A stretch of DNA of 64,000 nt from the NCBI RefSeq assembly GCF_900637205.1, contig NZ_LR134355.1, positions 1,178,001 through 1,242,000 on the forward strand, written 5' to 3'. Under the pieces are notes generated by a model that was not told the DNA's origin, made no database searches, and was given only the letters and a program-made list of their open reading frames with translations. This stretch comes from Mycolicibacterium chitae. GTDB lineage: Bacteria > Actinomycetota > Actinomycetes > Mycobacteriales > Mycobacteriaceae. This document shows, piece by piece, positions 51,247 to 60,057 of this stretch (position 1 is its first letter; each line of letters opens with the position of its first letter). The position numbers and the translations under genes are program-made.

Positions 51247-51825
51247 CTATCCGGCCGGGGCGTTGCCGATCAGTTCGACTCCGCTGCCGTTCCACCGGAA
51301 CTTGACGGTGCTGGAGAGCCCGTCGATGCCGGCGTCGTACTCGAGGGCCACGGTGTCGCCGGTGCTCTGGGCGGTGTCGAGGCCGTTGAAGCCGAAGGTG
51401 TCGGGCACCCCGGTGGGGATGTAGCGGCCCAGGTGGAACAGCACCGCGCGGGTGCTGGGGTTCTCGGCGTTGGTGTTGGCCTCGACGATCACCGCCGACA
51501 GCGGCGCGCATTCGTTGTAGTTGCCCGCGATCGGCTCGGCGCTCCAGGGCTGCTTGCTGCGCGGGTCGCGGGGCAACTCCGAGACGGCCTGGGCGATGGC
51601 CGGCGCGGCCAGGTTCACCGCGCACGGATCGGCCGGGCCGGTGGGTGTCGTGGTGGGCGGGGCGACGGTGCTCGGGGCCGCGCTGGTGGCCGCCGGGGCC
51701 TCGGGCGGCGCGGGGGTCTTGGCCACGGTGGAGTCGCCCGAACCGCACCCGGTCAGCGCCGTCAGCGCCGTCAGCGCCACCGCGGCCACTGCCGAGGCCA
51801 GAGTTGCTCGACGCGCTGCGGACAC
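51247..51825 (-). CDS. lprE: Lipoprotein LprE
   Basis: A 192-residue secreted lipoprotein: signal and lipobox at VALTALTALTGC (Cys about 27), a Thr/Pro/Ala-rich linker (about 30-65), then a LppP/LprE-type domain with GNYNECAPLSAVIVEA and LFHLGRYIPTGVP. Function is unknown; the orthologue is Rv1252c. It is divergent from deaD across about 74 bp. Confidence 0.88.
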   Translation of the reverse strand: MSAARRATLASAVAAVALTALTALTGCGSGDSTVAKTPAPPEAPAATSAAPSTVAPPTTTPTGPADPCAVNLAAPAIAQAVSELPRDPRSKQPWSAEPIAGNYNECAPLSAVIVEANTNAENPSTRAVLFHLGRYIPTGVPDTFGFNGLDTAQSTGDTVALEYDAGIDGLSSTVKFRWNGSGVELIGNAPAG

Positions 51826-51899
51826 ACCGGCAGGCTACCGCCCTCGGTGATCGGCGACCTGGCAGGCGTCGCGCCCGCAGCAGATTAGACTCACCTGCA

Positions 51900-53654
51900 A
51901 TGACCACCGAAGACCCGGACCAGTCCGGTCCCGCTGCCCTGACGTTCGCCGACCTGCAGATTCATCCCGCCGTGCTGCAGGCGGTGTCCGACGTCGGCTA
52001 CGAGTCGCCGTCGGCGATCCAGGCGGCGACCATCCCGGCGCTGCTGGAGGGCTCCGATGTGGTGGGCCTGGCGCAGACCGGGACCGGTAAGACCGCCGCG
52101 TTCGCCATCCCGATCCTGTCCAAGATCGACGTCACCAAGAAGGGCACGCAGGCCCTGGTGCTCGCCCCGACCCGCGAGCTGGCGCTGCAGGTCGCCGAGG
52201 CGTTCAGCCGGTACGGGGCCGGGCTGCCGCAGGTCAACGTGCTGGCCGTGTACGGCGGCTCGGCCTACGCCCCGCAGCTGGCCGGGCTGCGCCGCGGTGC
52301 GCAGGTCGTGGTCGGCACCCCGGGGCGGGTCATCGACCACCTGGAACGCGGCACGCTGGATCTGTCGCACCTGGATTACCTGGTGCTCGACGAGGCCGAC
52401 GAGATGCTGCAGATGGGCTTCGCCGAGGACGTCGAGCGCATCCTGTCCGACACCCCGGAGTACAAGCAGGTCGCGCTGTTCTCGGCGACCATGCCGTCGG
52501 CCATCCGCAAGATCACCACCAAGTACCTGCACGACCCCGTCGAGGTCTCGGTCAAGGCCAAGACCGCGACGGCGGAGAACATCACGCAGCGCTACCTGCA
52601 GGTGGCCGGCTACCGCAAGATGGACGCGTTGACCCGGATCCTCGAGGTCGAGTCCTTCGAGGCGATGATCGTGTTCGTGCGCACCAAGCAGGCCACCGAG
52701 GAGGTCGCCGAGAAGCTGCGGGCGCGCGGGTTCTCCGCCGCCGCCATCAACGGCGACATCGCGCAGAACCAGCGGGAGCGCACCATCTCCGCCCTCAAGG
52801 ACGGCAGCGTGGACATCCTGGTCGCGACCGACGTCGCCGCCCGCGGGCTGGACGTCGAGCGGATCTCGCACGTGCTCAACTACGACATCCCGCACGACAC
52901 CGAGTCCTACGTGCACCGCATCGGCCGCACCGGCCGTGCCGGAAGGTCCGGAACCGCAATACTTTTCGTCTCGCCGCGCGAGCGCCACATGCTCAAGGCC
53001 ATCGAGAAGGCCACCCGGTCGCAGCTCGAGGAGATCCAGCTGCCCACCGTCGACGACGTCAACGCGCAGCGGGTGGCGAAGTTCCGGGACTCGATCAGCG
53101 AATCGCTCGGGGCGCCCGGCTTCGAGTTGTTCCGCAGGCTCATCGAGGACTACGAACGCGAAAGCGATGTCCCGATGGGCGACATCGCGGCGGCGCTGGC
53201 CCTGCAGACCCGCAACGGTGCGGAGTTCCTGATGTCCGAACCGCCGCCGGAGAAGCGGCGGGAACGTCCGGACCGGCCGGCGCGCTCGGACCGGCCGATG
53301 CGTCGTCCCTCCGGCGACTTCGCCACCTACCGCATCGACGTGGGCAAGCGGCACAAGGTGATGCCCGGTGCGATCGTCGGCGCCATCGCCAACGAGGGCG
53401 GCCTGCACCGCAGTGATTTTGGGCACATTTCGATCATGCAGGACTTCTCACTGGTGGAACTGCCGCCGGAGTTGCCGCCCGAGGCGCTCAAGGCGCTGGC
53501 GAAGACCCGCATCCAGGGCCAGTTGATCAACCTGCAGCTCGACCGCGGGCCCGGCGCCCGCGACGGCGGCGGCAAGAAGCCGTTCCGGGGTGGCGACAAG
53601 AAGCCCTACAAGGGCCAGGGCAAGAAACCGCACAAGCACCGTAAGTTCGAATGA
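51900..53654 (+). CDS. deaD: DEAD-box ATP-dependent RNA helicase DeaD (CsdA)
   Basis: A 584-residue RNA helicase for ribosome assembly and mRNA remodelling. Q-motif FADLQIHPAVLQAVSDVGYESPSAIQ (in sequence order), motif I AQTGTGKT, motif II VLDEADEML, motif III SAT, motif VI HRIGRTGRAG, a DbpA-type RNA-binding domain (about 475-550) and a Lys/Gly-rich tail. ATG at 51900 fits the family. The stop overlaps the acyltransferase start by 4 bp. Confidence 0.95.
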   Translation: MTTEDPDQSGPAALTFADLQIHPAVLQAVSDVGYESPSAIQAATIPALLEGSDVVGLAQTGTGKTAAFAIPILSKIDVTKKGTQALVLAPTRELALQVAEAFSRYGAGLPQVNVLAVYGGSAYAPQLAGLRRGAQVVVGTPGRVIDHLERGTLDLSHLDYLVLDEADEMLQMGFAEDVERILSDTPEYKQVALFSATMPSAIRKITTKYLHDPVEVSVKAKTATAENITQRYLQVAGYRKMDALTRILEVESFEAMIVFVRTKQATEEVAEKLRARGFSAAAINGDIAQNQRERTISALKDGSVDILVATDVAARGLDVERISHVLNYDIPHDTESYVHRIGRTGRAGRSGTAILFVSPRERHMLKAIEKATRSQLEEIQLPTVDDVNAQRVAKFRDSISESLGAPGFELFRRLIEDYERESDVPMGDIAAALALQTRNGAEFLMSEPPPEKRRERPDRPARSDRPMRRPSGDFATYRIDVGKRHKVMPGAIVGAIANEGGLHRSDFGHISIMQDFSLVELPPELPPEALKALAKTRIQGQLINLQLDRGPGARDGGGKKPFRGGDKKPYKGQGKKPHKHRKFE

Positions 53655-54790
53655 CGTTGTCGCAGGACCGCGACGTCCAGGGCGGACTGGAGCAGGTCTC
53701 CACCGTCGACCGGGTCGCCTCGCTGACCGGTGTGCGTGCCGTCGCGGCGCTGCTGGTGGTGCTCACCCACGCGGCGTACACCACCGGCAAGTACCCGCAG
53801 GGCTACGTCGGGTTGGTGTATTCGCGGATGGAGATCGGCGTGCCGATCTTTTTCGCGCTGTCAGGTTTCCTGCTGTTCCGGCCGTGGGTGCGCGCGGTGG
53901 CCGCCGACCGCCCGGCGCCCTCGGTGCGCCGCTACGCCTGGCACCGGGTGCGCCGGATCATGCCGGCCTACGTCGTCACGGTGCTGCTGGCCTACCTCGT
54001 CTACCACTTCCGCACCGCCGGACCCAACCCGGGACACACCTGGGAGGGGCTGTTCCGCAACCTCACGCTGACCCAGCTCTACACCGACAACTACGTGTAT
54101 TCGTATCTGCACCAGGGTCTTACGCAGATGTGGAGCCTGGCGGTCGAGGTGTCGTTCTATGCGGTGCTGCCCGGCCTGGCCTACCTGCTGCTGGTGGTGC
54201 TGTGCCGCCGGCAGTGGCGCCCGTGGCTGCTGCTGGCGAGCATGGCGGCGCTGGGGTTGATCACGCCGCTGTGGCTGATGCTGGTGCACGATTCGCACTG
54301 GTTGCCGGACGGCGCCACGCTGTGGCTGCCGACCTATCTGCTGTGGTTCCTGGGCGGCATGGCGCTGGCGGTGCTGCAGTCGATGGGAGTGCGGTGCTAC
54401 GGATTTGTCGCGGTGCCGTTGGCGCTGATCTGTTACTTCATTGCCGCCACCCCGATCGCGGGCGAGCCTACGACGTCGCCCAAGGCGCTGAGCGAGGCGA
54501 TCGTCAAGGCGGTGTTCTACGCCGTGATCGCGGCGCTGGTGCTGGCGCCGCCGGCGCTGGGGGACCAGCGCGGTTGGTATAACCGCTTTCTCGCGAGCCG
54601 GCCCATGGTGTGGCTGGGGGAGATCTCCTACGAGATCTTCCTGGTGCATCTGGTGCTCATGGAGATCGCGATGGTCGAGATCCTGCACAAGCCGGTCTAC
54701 ACCGGATCGATGGCCGGACTGTTCGTCGCGACGATGGTGCTGACCATCCCGGTGTCGTGGTTGCTGCACCGGTTCACCCGGGTGCGGTGA
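53651..54790 (+). CDS. Membrane acyltransferase 3 family protein (Rv1254 homologue)
   Basis: A 379-residue integral membrane acyltransferase (OafA/YrhL type) with about ten helices. The catalytic-motif equivalents are LTGVRAVAALLVVLTHAAY (His) and LTQMWSLAVEVSFYAVLPGL, with LGEISYEIFLVHLVLM near the end. The family O-acylates cell-envelope glycans or lipids; the acceptor is unknown. The ATG overlaps the deaD stop by 4 bp. Confidence 0.88.
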   Translation: MTLSQDRDVQGGLEQVSTVDRVASLTGVRAVAALLVVLTHAAYTTGKYPQGYVGLVYSRMEIGVPIFFALSGFLLFRPWVRAVAADRPAPSVRRYAWHRVRRIMPAYVVTVLLAYLVYHFRTAGPNPGHTWEGLFRNLTLTQLYTDNYVYSYLHQGLTQMWSLAVEVSFYAVLPGLAYLLLVVLCRRQWRPWLLLASMAALGLITPLWLMLVHDSHWLPDGATLWLPTYLLWFLGGMALAVLQSMGVRCYGFVAVPLALICYFIAATPIAGEPTTSPKALSEAIVKAVFYAVIAALVLAPPALGDQRGWYNRFLASRPMVWLGEISYEIFLVHLVLMEIAMVEILHKPVYTGSMAGLFVATMVLTIPVSWLLHRFTRVR

Positions 54791-54811
54791 GCGCCCCGTA
54801 CCGTCGGCCAT

Positions 54812-54831
54812 AAGTTAGGGTGACCTAACTT
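54812..54831. promoter_or_regulatory. IdeR/DtxR-type iron box
   Basis: AAGTTAGG and CCTAACTT are exact complements around a 4-nt spacer. The 19-nt window 54810-54828 matches 15 of 19 positions of the iron-box consensus TTAGGTTAGGCTCACCTAA. It lies 18 bp before the siderophore-interacting protein start, where repressor binding would block initiation. Confidence 0.75.
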
Positions 54832-54849
54832 CGACGAAGGGAGCGGGCC

Positions 54850-55566
54850 GTGGCCGAGCAGAAGCCGTCTCGGGGCCTCACCGGGGCCCTGGTCAAGCTG
54901 TGGCGGGGCGGGGATTACCAGCTGACCGTCACCGGACGCACCGAGATCAGCCCGCATTATCTGCGGTTGCACTTCGACTCCGGGGCGCTGCTCGACGACT
55001 GCCCGGTCCATCCGACCATGTGGGTCCGGGGCTGGTTCCCCGACGGCGGCAAGGCCCATCAGCGCGGCTACACCCTGGTCAATCCGGATCCGCAGGCGCG
55101 CAGCGTCGACATCGACTTCGCCATGCACGACGGCCTGGCCACCGGCTGGGCCGCCGGCGCCCGCCCGGGCGACGTCCTCGAGGTGACGGTGCTGGGCAGC
55201 AACTTCCAGCTGCCGACCCCGGCGCCGGCCGGGTACGTCATCGTCGGCGACACCGCGTCACTGCCCGCGATCAACTCGCTGCTCGACGCCATCGACGGGG
55301 CGCCCGCGCGGGTGTTTCTCGAGGCCGGTCACGACGAGGCCCGCGACCTGCCGGTTGTCGGCGACGCGGAGGTCACCTGGGTGGATCGCCGCGACGGCGG
55401 GCAGGGACTGATCGAGGCGGTCAGCGCCGCGGCGTTCGAGGCGGGCGACCACTTCGGCTGGGTCGCCTGCGACAACCGGACCACACGCGCGGTCGCGAGG
55501 GTGCTGCGCGAGGACTTCGCGATTCCGCGGACGGCGATCAAGGCGCAGGGCTACTGGGTTGCCTGA
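54850..55566 (+). CDS. Siderophore-interacting (ferric-siderophore reductase) flavoprotein
   Basis: A 238-residue SIP-family flavoprotein: FAD-binding domain (about 20-115) with the RGYTLVNPDP motif (RxYT) and a C-terminal NAD(P)H-binding domain (VIVGDTASLPAINSLLDAI, and GWVACDNRTTRAVARVLRED). Such enzymes release iron by reducing ferric siderophores in the cytoplasm. GTG at 54850 follows GAAGGGAG. An IdeR box directly upstream supports iron-repressed expression. Confidence 0.88.
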   Translation: MAEQKPSRGLTGALVKLWRGGDYQLTVTGRTEISPHYLRLHFDSGALLDDCPVHPTMWVRGWFPDGGKAHQRGYTLVNPDPQARSVDIDFAMHDGLATGWAAGARPGDVLEVTVLGSNFQLPTPAPAGYVIVGDTASLPAINSLLDAIDGAPARVFLEAGHDEARDLPVVGDAEVTWVDRRDGGQGLIEAVSAAAFEAGDHFGWVACDNRTTRAVARVLREDFAIPRTAIKAQGYWVA

Positions 55567-56153
55567 TCCCGCGCTGACGGCGTCACGACCGGCACCAGGA
55601 ACTCCTCGACCATCCGGCGCTCGTCGTCCTCGTCGCGGCCCGGGAACAGCAGCAGCGAGGTGAGCACCCGCACCAGCCAGCGCGCCTTGCGCTCGACGGA
55701 CTCGGCGTCGGCGTCCGGTTCGCCGTACCCCAGCGACACCACGAACGCCGCGCTCATCGCCTTGATCACCTCGGAGGACTCGGCGATCTCGGCACCGATC
55801 GGGGCGTCGTCCGCGGCGAACCAGGACTGCAGGGCCGGATTGTCGCGCACCAGCCGCAACGAGACGAGGAACGCCTGGACCAGCCGCTGGTGCGGATCGT
55901 CGACACCCGCAAGATTCGCCACCATCTCCCGGTGCACCGCGTACGCCTCGCGATGGACGTAGGCGGTGTGCAGCGCCTCGCGGTTCTCGAAGTACCGGTA
56001 CAGGGTGGCCCGGGAACAGCCTGCGGCCTGGGCGATTTCGTGCATGCCCACCGCGGCGGCGGGGCGGCGGGCGAACAGCTCGCCCGCGGCGTCGAGGATG
56101 CGGTCGGCCGCGGCCTCGCTGCGCCGCGATCCCAGCCAGTTGTTGCCGGCCAT
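55551..56153 (-). CDS. TetR-family regulator next to cyp130 (Rv1255c homologue)
   Basis: A 200-residue TetR protein with helix-turn-helix MHEIAQAAGCSRATLYRYFENREAL (about residues 36-60). Its ATG overlaps the P450 stop by 1 nt, so it is co-transcribed with and downstream of cyp130 and may control that operon. Its 3' end overlaps the convergent SIP gene end by 16 bp. Confidence 0.87.
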   Translation of the reverse strand: MAGNNWLGSRRSEAAADRILDAAGELFARRPAAAVGMHEIAQAAGCSRATLYRYFENREALHTAYVHREAYAVHREMVANLAGVDDPHQRLVQAFLVSLRLVRDNPALQSWFAADDAPIGAEIAESSEVIKAMSAAFVVSLGYGEPDADAESVERKARWLVRVLTSLLLFPGRDEDDERRMVEEFLVPVVTPSARDQATQ

Positions 56154-57397
56154 CAGTGCACCGTCACCGGGACCGACAGCGGACGGCGCACGTAACTGCC
56201 ACCGGCCCAGACTATTCCGGACTCGTCCACCTCGAAGTCGGGGCAGCGGGTCAGCAGCTCGCTCAGCGCCACCCGGGACTGCATCCGCGCGGCCGCCGCG
56301 CCTAGACAGTGGTGTGCGCCGTGGCTGAACGTCAGGATGTTGCGCGGGCGGCGCGTGACCTCCAACTCGGCCGCATCGGGTCCGTACTGGCGTTCGTCGC
56401 GGTTGCCGGAACCATAGAGCAGCAACACCTTCCGCCCCGCGGGAATGGTCGTGTCGGCGAGGGTGACGTCGCGAGTCACGGTGCGCGCCAATCCCTGCAC
56501 GGGTGAGGTCAGCCGCAGGAACTCCTCGACGGAATCCGGGATCAACTCCGGGTCCTCGGTCAACAGGCGGCGCTGGTCGGGCCGGCGGTGCAGCAGCTGC
56601 ACCGAGCCGCCGAGCATTCCGGTGGTGGTGTCGTTGCCGCCGGTGACCATGGTGAAGGTGAACGCCAGGATCGACAGCAGCCCGGCGAGGTCCCCGTCGG
56701 CCCCGACCCCGGCCGCGACCAGGTGCGACACGGTGTCGTCGGCGGGAGCCACCCGGCGGTGCTCGACCAGGGCGGTGAAGTAGGCCATCATCTCGCCGAG
56801 CGCGTCGCCGAGGGTGTCCAGCGCGGAACCCAGCCCGCCCTCGGCGGTGTTGGCCGCGACGATGGCGTCGGTCCAGCCGTCGAACCGGTCGCGGTCGGCC
56901 GCGGGCACCCCGAGATAGTGCGCGACCACCATGGACGGCAGGGGTTTGAACAGCGCGGCGACAATGTCGCCGCCGCCGTCGGCGCGCAACCGTTCGAGGC
57001 GGTCGACGACGAACTCGCGGACCTGGGGTTCGACGGCCTGCACCTGTCGCGGGGTGAACCCGCGCGACACCAGCTTGCGGAACTGCGTGTGCACCGGCGG
57101 ATCCTGCATGACCATCGGCGGATTGTCCTGCAGGCCGATCATTTCCAGCTCGCCGTAGTTCACCGTGAGTCCCTGCGCCGAGGAGAACGTCTCGTGGTCG
57201 CGGGCCGCGGCGAAGATGTCGGCGTGCCGGGACAGCACGTAGTAGTCGTGCTCGGGGTGCTGCTCGGGAATCACGTGGTGCACCGGGTCGTGATCGCGCA
57301 GCGCGCGGTACATCGGCCAGGGCTCGGCCCAGGAGTCGGCGTCGGCCAGCCGGAACGAGGTCCGGCCTGAATCAAGGTGAGACAGATCCGCTGTCAT
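56153..57397 (-). CDS. cyp130: Cytochrome P450 CYP130
   Basis: A 414-residue soluble P450. I-helix oxygen motif GGNDTTTG, K-helix EEFLRLT (ExxR region), PERF-type NRDERQYGPDAAE, and the heme ligand loop FSHGAHHCLGAAAAR. The position next to the Rv1255c-type TetR matches M. tuberculosis cyp130 (Rv1256c), whose natural substrate is not settled. A putative promoter lies in the 46 bp between it and the FAD oxidase gene. Confidence 0.92.
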   Translation of the reverse strand: MTADLSHLDSGRTSFRLADADSWAEPWPMYRALRDHDPVHHVIPEQHPEHDYYVLSRHADIFAAARDHETFSSAQGLTVNYGELEMIGLQDNPPMVMQDPPVHTQFRKLVSRGFTPRQVQAVEPQVREFVVDRLERLRADGGGDIVAALFKPLPSMVVAHYLGVPAADRDRFDGWTDAIVAANTAEGGLGSALDTLGDALGEMMAYFTALVEHRRVAPADDTVSHLVAAGVGADGDLAGLLSILAFTFTMVTGGNDTTTGMLGGSVQLLHRRPDQRRLLTEDPELIPDSVEEFLRLTSPVQGLARTVTRDVTLADTTIPAGRKVLLLYGSGNRDERQYGPDAAELEVTRRPRNILTFSHGAHHCLGAAAARMQSRVALSELLTRCPDFEVDESGIVWAGGSYVRRPLSVPVTVH

Positions 57398-57443
57398 GTC
57401 TCATTGGTACGACACTGTGATCGATGTGTCAACCCGGGCGCGA

Positions 57444-58811
57444 TCAGAAGATCGTGCCCGGATTGAGGATGCCGTCGGGGTCCAGGGCGCCCTTGATCCG
57501 GCGGTTCAGTTCCATCGCCTCCGGGCCGAGGTAGTCGGCCAGCCACGGCTTCTTGAGCCGGCCGACGCCGTGCTCACCGGTGATCGTGCCGCCGAGGCCG
57601 ACGGCGAGTTCCATGATCTCACCGAAGGCCCGTTCGGCCCGCGCCGTCATGTCGGGGTCGGCCGGGTCGAACACGATCAGCGGGTGGGTGTTCCCGTCGC
57701 CGGCGTGCGCGATCACCGAGATCATCAGGTCGCGCTCGGCCGCCAGCGCCTCGACCCCGGCGACCAGATCGGCCAGCGCCGACAGCGGCACCCCTACGTC
57801 CTCGAGCAGCAGCGACCCCTTGGCCTCCACCGCGGGAATCGCGAACCGCCGCGCCGCGACGAAGGCCTCGCCCTCGTCGGGGTCGGACGTCGAGAACACC
57901 TCGCGGGCACCGTGTTCGGTGAACACCGCGGCCATGAACTCGGCGTCCTCGGCGCCGGAACTGCCGCGTTCGTCGGAGGCTGCCACCAGCATGGCCGCGG
58001 CGGTGCGGTCCAGGCCCATCTTCAGCTTGTCCTCGACGGCGTTGATGGCCGCGGAATCCATGAACTCCAGCATGGCCGGGCGGATCTTGCCGGTGACCGC
58101 CGCGACGGCCTCGCAGGCCGCGCGCACCGACCCGAACGTGGCGACCACCGTGCACGCCGTGGGCTGGGCGGGCAGCAGGCGCAACGTCACCTCGGTGATC
58201 ACCCCGAGGGTGCCCTCGCTGCCCACGAACAGCTTCGTGAGGCTCAGCCCCGCAACGTCTTTCAGGCGGGGGCCGCCGAGACGCACCGCGGTGCCGTCGG
58301 CGAGCACCACCTGCAGGCCCAGCACGTAGTCGGTGGTGACGCCGTACTTCACGCAGCACAACCCGCCGGCGTTGGTGGCGATGTTGCCGCCGATGCTGCA
58401 GATCTCGAACGACGACGGGTCCGGGGGGTACCAGAGGCCATGCGCCGCAACGGCCTTCTTCACCTCCGCGTTGAGCAACCCGGGCTGCACGACGGCGGTC
58501 CGGGTCACGGGGTCCACCGTGATGTCGCGCATCTTCTCCGTCGACAACACGATCCCGCCGTCCAGGGCCGTCGCCCCGCCGGACAGACCGGTGCCCATTC
58601 CGCGCGGCACCACGGCGATCCGGTGCTCGGTGGCCCAGCGCAGTACGGTCTGCACTTCCTCGGTGCGGGCGGGGCGCACCACCGCCAGCGGCGTCCCGGC
58701 GTCGGGATCGAAGGCGCGGTCCTGTCGGTAGGGGGCCAGGATGTCGGGGTCGGTGACGACCGTTCCCGCCGGGAGTTGCGAGGTCAGCGTGGGGAGAGCG
58801 GGGTGGGGCAC
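57444..58811 (-). CDS. FAD-linked oxidase, GlcD/D-lactate dehydrogenase type (Rv1257c homologue)
   Basis: A 455-residue flavoprotein: PCMH-type FAD-binding domain (about 35-215; VVPRGMGTGLSGGATALDGGIVL and NAGGLCCVKYGVT) and a C-terminal FAD-oxidase domain with VIAHAGDGNTHPLIVFD, the metal-binding His segment, and GTITGEHGVGRLKKPWL. It probably oxidises a 2-hydroxy acid such as glycolate or D-lactate; the substrate is not shown by sequence. Confidence 0.9.
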   Translation of the reverse strand: MPHPALPTLTSQLPAGTVVTDPDILAPYRQDRAFDPDAGTPLAVVRPARTEEVQTVLRWATEHRIAVVPRGMGTGLSGGATALDGGIVLSTEKMRDITVDPVTRTAVVQPGLLNAEVKKAVAAHGLWYPPDPSSFEICSIGGNIATNAGGLCCVKYGVTTDYVLGLQVVLADGTAVRLGGPRLKDVAGLSLTKLFVGSEGTLGVITEVTLRLLPAQPTACTVVATFGSVRAACEAVAAVTGKIRPAMLEFMDSAAINAVEDKLKMGLDRTAAAMLVAASDERGSSGAEDAEFMAAVFTEHGAREVFSTSDPDEGEAFVAARRFAIPAVEAKGSLLLEDVGVPLSALADLVAGVEALAAERDLMISVIAHAGDGNTHPLIVFDPADPDMTARAERAFGEIMELAVGLGGTITGEHGVGRLKKPWLADYLGPEAMELNRRIKGALDPDGILNPGTIF

Positions 58812-58839
58812 AGCGCCGATCCTACGGATCGCGGCCGGC

Positions 58840-59310
58840 TCAGCCGACGGCGAACACCCGATAGTGCACGGCCGTCAGCGAGACCTCGTTGACGGCCAGC
58901 GTGTAGGTGCCGTTGAGCCACTCATAACGTGGGTCGCCGCTGTCGAACAACGGGCTCGAACGGCCGTACATCTCGTCGTGCCGGATCAGTTCACCCGCGC
59001 GAAAGCGTTCGACGGACTCCGGGGGCATCCGCACCCGGCCGAGGTTGGTCACCTGCACCAACGCGCCGTCATCGGTGCGCAGGGTGGCGCGCACGTCCAG
59101 GCGCGAGACGCCGTCGGCGCCCACGAGGACCCAGTCGCCGCCGCCGGCGAGGAACTCCCCGTGCAGCGCGGGCCCGTCGCAGCGTCCGCCGCCGATGACA
59201 TAGGTGAGCCGGGTACCCGCCGGCCCCGGGGTGACGTGGACCGCCGCGATGTCCAGCTGGATGTCGGCGAGGAGTTCCAGGGTGGGGACGGTGTCGATCT
59301 CGGGTGCCAT
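58840..59310 (-). CDS. DUF3237 protein
   Basis: A 156-residue beta-barrel-like protein of the DUF3237 family (PTLELLADIQLDI, RLTYVIGGGRCDGPALHGEFL, GGDWVLVGADGVSRLDVRATLRTDDGALV). Function is unknown; members often sit in catabolic clusters. It is divergent from the HxlR regulator, with operator-like palindromes in the 69-bp gap, so it is a likely target of that regulator. Confidence 0.83.
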   Translation of the reverse strand: MAPEIDTVPTLELLADIQLDIAAVHVTPGPAGTRLTYVIGGGRCDGPALHGEFLAGGGDWVLVGADGVSRLDVRATLRTDDGALVQVTNLGRVRMPPESVERFRAGELIRHDEMYGRSSPLFDSGDPRYEWLNGTYTLAVNEVSLTAVHYRVFAVG

Positions 59311-59379
59311 GGTCCAAGGCTAAGAGTGCTACTTGGAAAAAGCAAGTATGAAATTGGAAATTCCAAGGATGACTAGACT
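59311..59379. promoter_or_regulatory. TTGGAA/CCAAGG operator array between DUF3237 and HxlR genes
   Basis: The divergent gap contains TACTTG-N7-CAAGTA (59330-59348), a perfect 13-bp palindrome TTGGAAATTCCAA (59354-59366), and further half-sites TTGGAA at 59333 and CCAAGG near 59314 and 59363. The HxlR dimer is the obvious candidate binder, with autoregulation. Confidence 0.6.
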
Positions 59380-59385
59380 GTGCTG

Positions 59386-60057
59386 ATGGTCCGCTCCTAC
59401 GGTCAGTACTGCGCCCTGGCCAAAAGCCTCGATGTCGTCGGCGACCGCTGGTCGCTGCTGATCGTCCGGGAACTGCTCGCCGGACCGCAGCGCTACGGCG
59501 ACCTGCTCGCCGCGCTCGCGCCCATCGCCACCGACATGCTGGCCTCGCGCCTTCGCGACCTGGAGGCCGACGGCGTGCTGACCCGCCGCGAACTGGCCCG
59601 CCCCGCGACCGGTCGCGTGTACGAACTGACCGAACGCGGTCGCGCGCTCGAGGACGTCGTCAGCGCCTACATCCGCTGGGGGCGTCCGCTGATCGAGACC
59701 CGTCAGCCCGACGACGCGGTGCGCCCGCAATGGGTGGGACGCGGGGTGCGAGCGTACGCCCGACCGGACCGGCCCGGCGTCGACATCGTGCTGCGCCTCG
59801 TGATGCCCGAGGGGGCCTGGACCGGGCGCATCGGGGAACAAGGGATCGAGGATCTCGACGACGACGCCGCGGCCGACATCACGCTGACCGGCCGCGCCGA
59901 GACCCTCATGGCCGCAACCCATCCCGACCGCGTCGCGGCCCTGCAGGAATCGGGGGAGCTGACCGTCGACGGCGATCCCGCCGCGCTGGCCGCACTCAGC
60001 CGGGTGTTCGATCCAGCTCCCGCAGCGACGGCAGGAACAGCGCCACCACGCCGATGA
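59386..60057 (+). CDS. HxlR-family winged-helix regulator
   Basis: A 223-residue regulator: N-terminal HxlR DNA-binding domain (YCALAKSLDVVGDRWSLLIVRELLAGPQRYGDL through DMLASRLRDLEADGVLTR) and an extra C-terminal SCP2-like domain (about 120-205, ending ADITLTGRAETLMAA ... GELTVDGDPAAL). ATG at 59386 is chosen (GTG at 59380 is possible). Its last 62 bp overlap the end of the convergent tap gene. Confidence 0.88.
   Translation: MVRSYGQYCALAKSLDVVGDRWSLLIVRELLAGPQRYGDLLAALAPIATDMLASRLRDLEADGVLTRRELARPATGRVYELTERGRALEDVVSAYIRWGRPLIETRQPDDAVRPQWVGRGVRAYARPDRPGVDIVLRLVMPEGAWTGRIGEQGIEDLDDDAAADITLTGRAETLMAATHPDRVAALQESGELTVDGDPAALAALSRVFDPAPAATAGTAPPRR

Noticed and set aside
51188..51907. N-terminal extension of the nuclease-helicase across lprE
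   Set aside because: The extra ~240 residues are antisense to lprE, low in complexity and not expected in the family.
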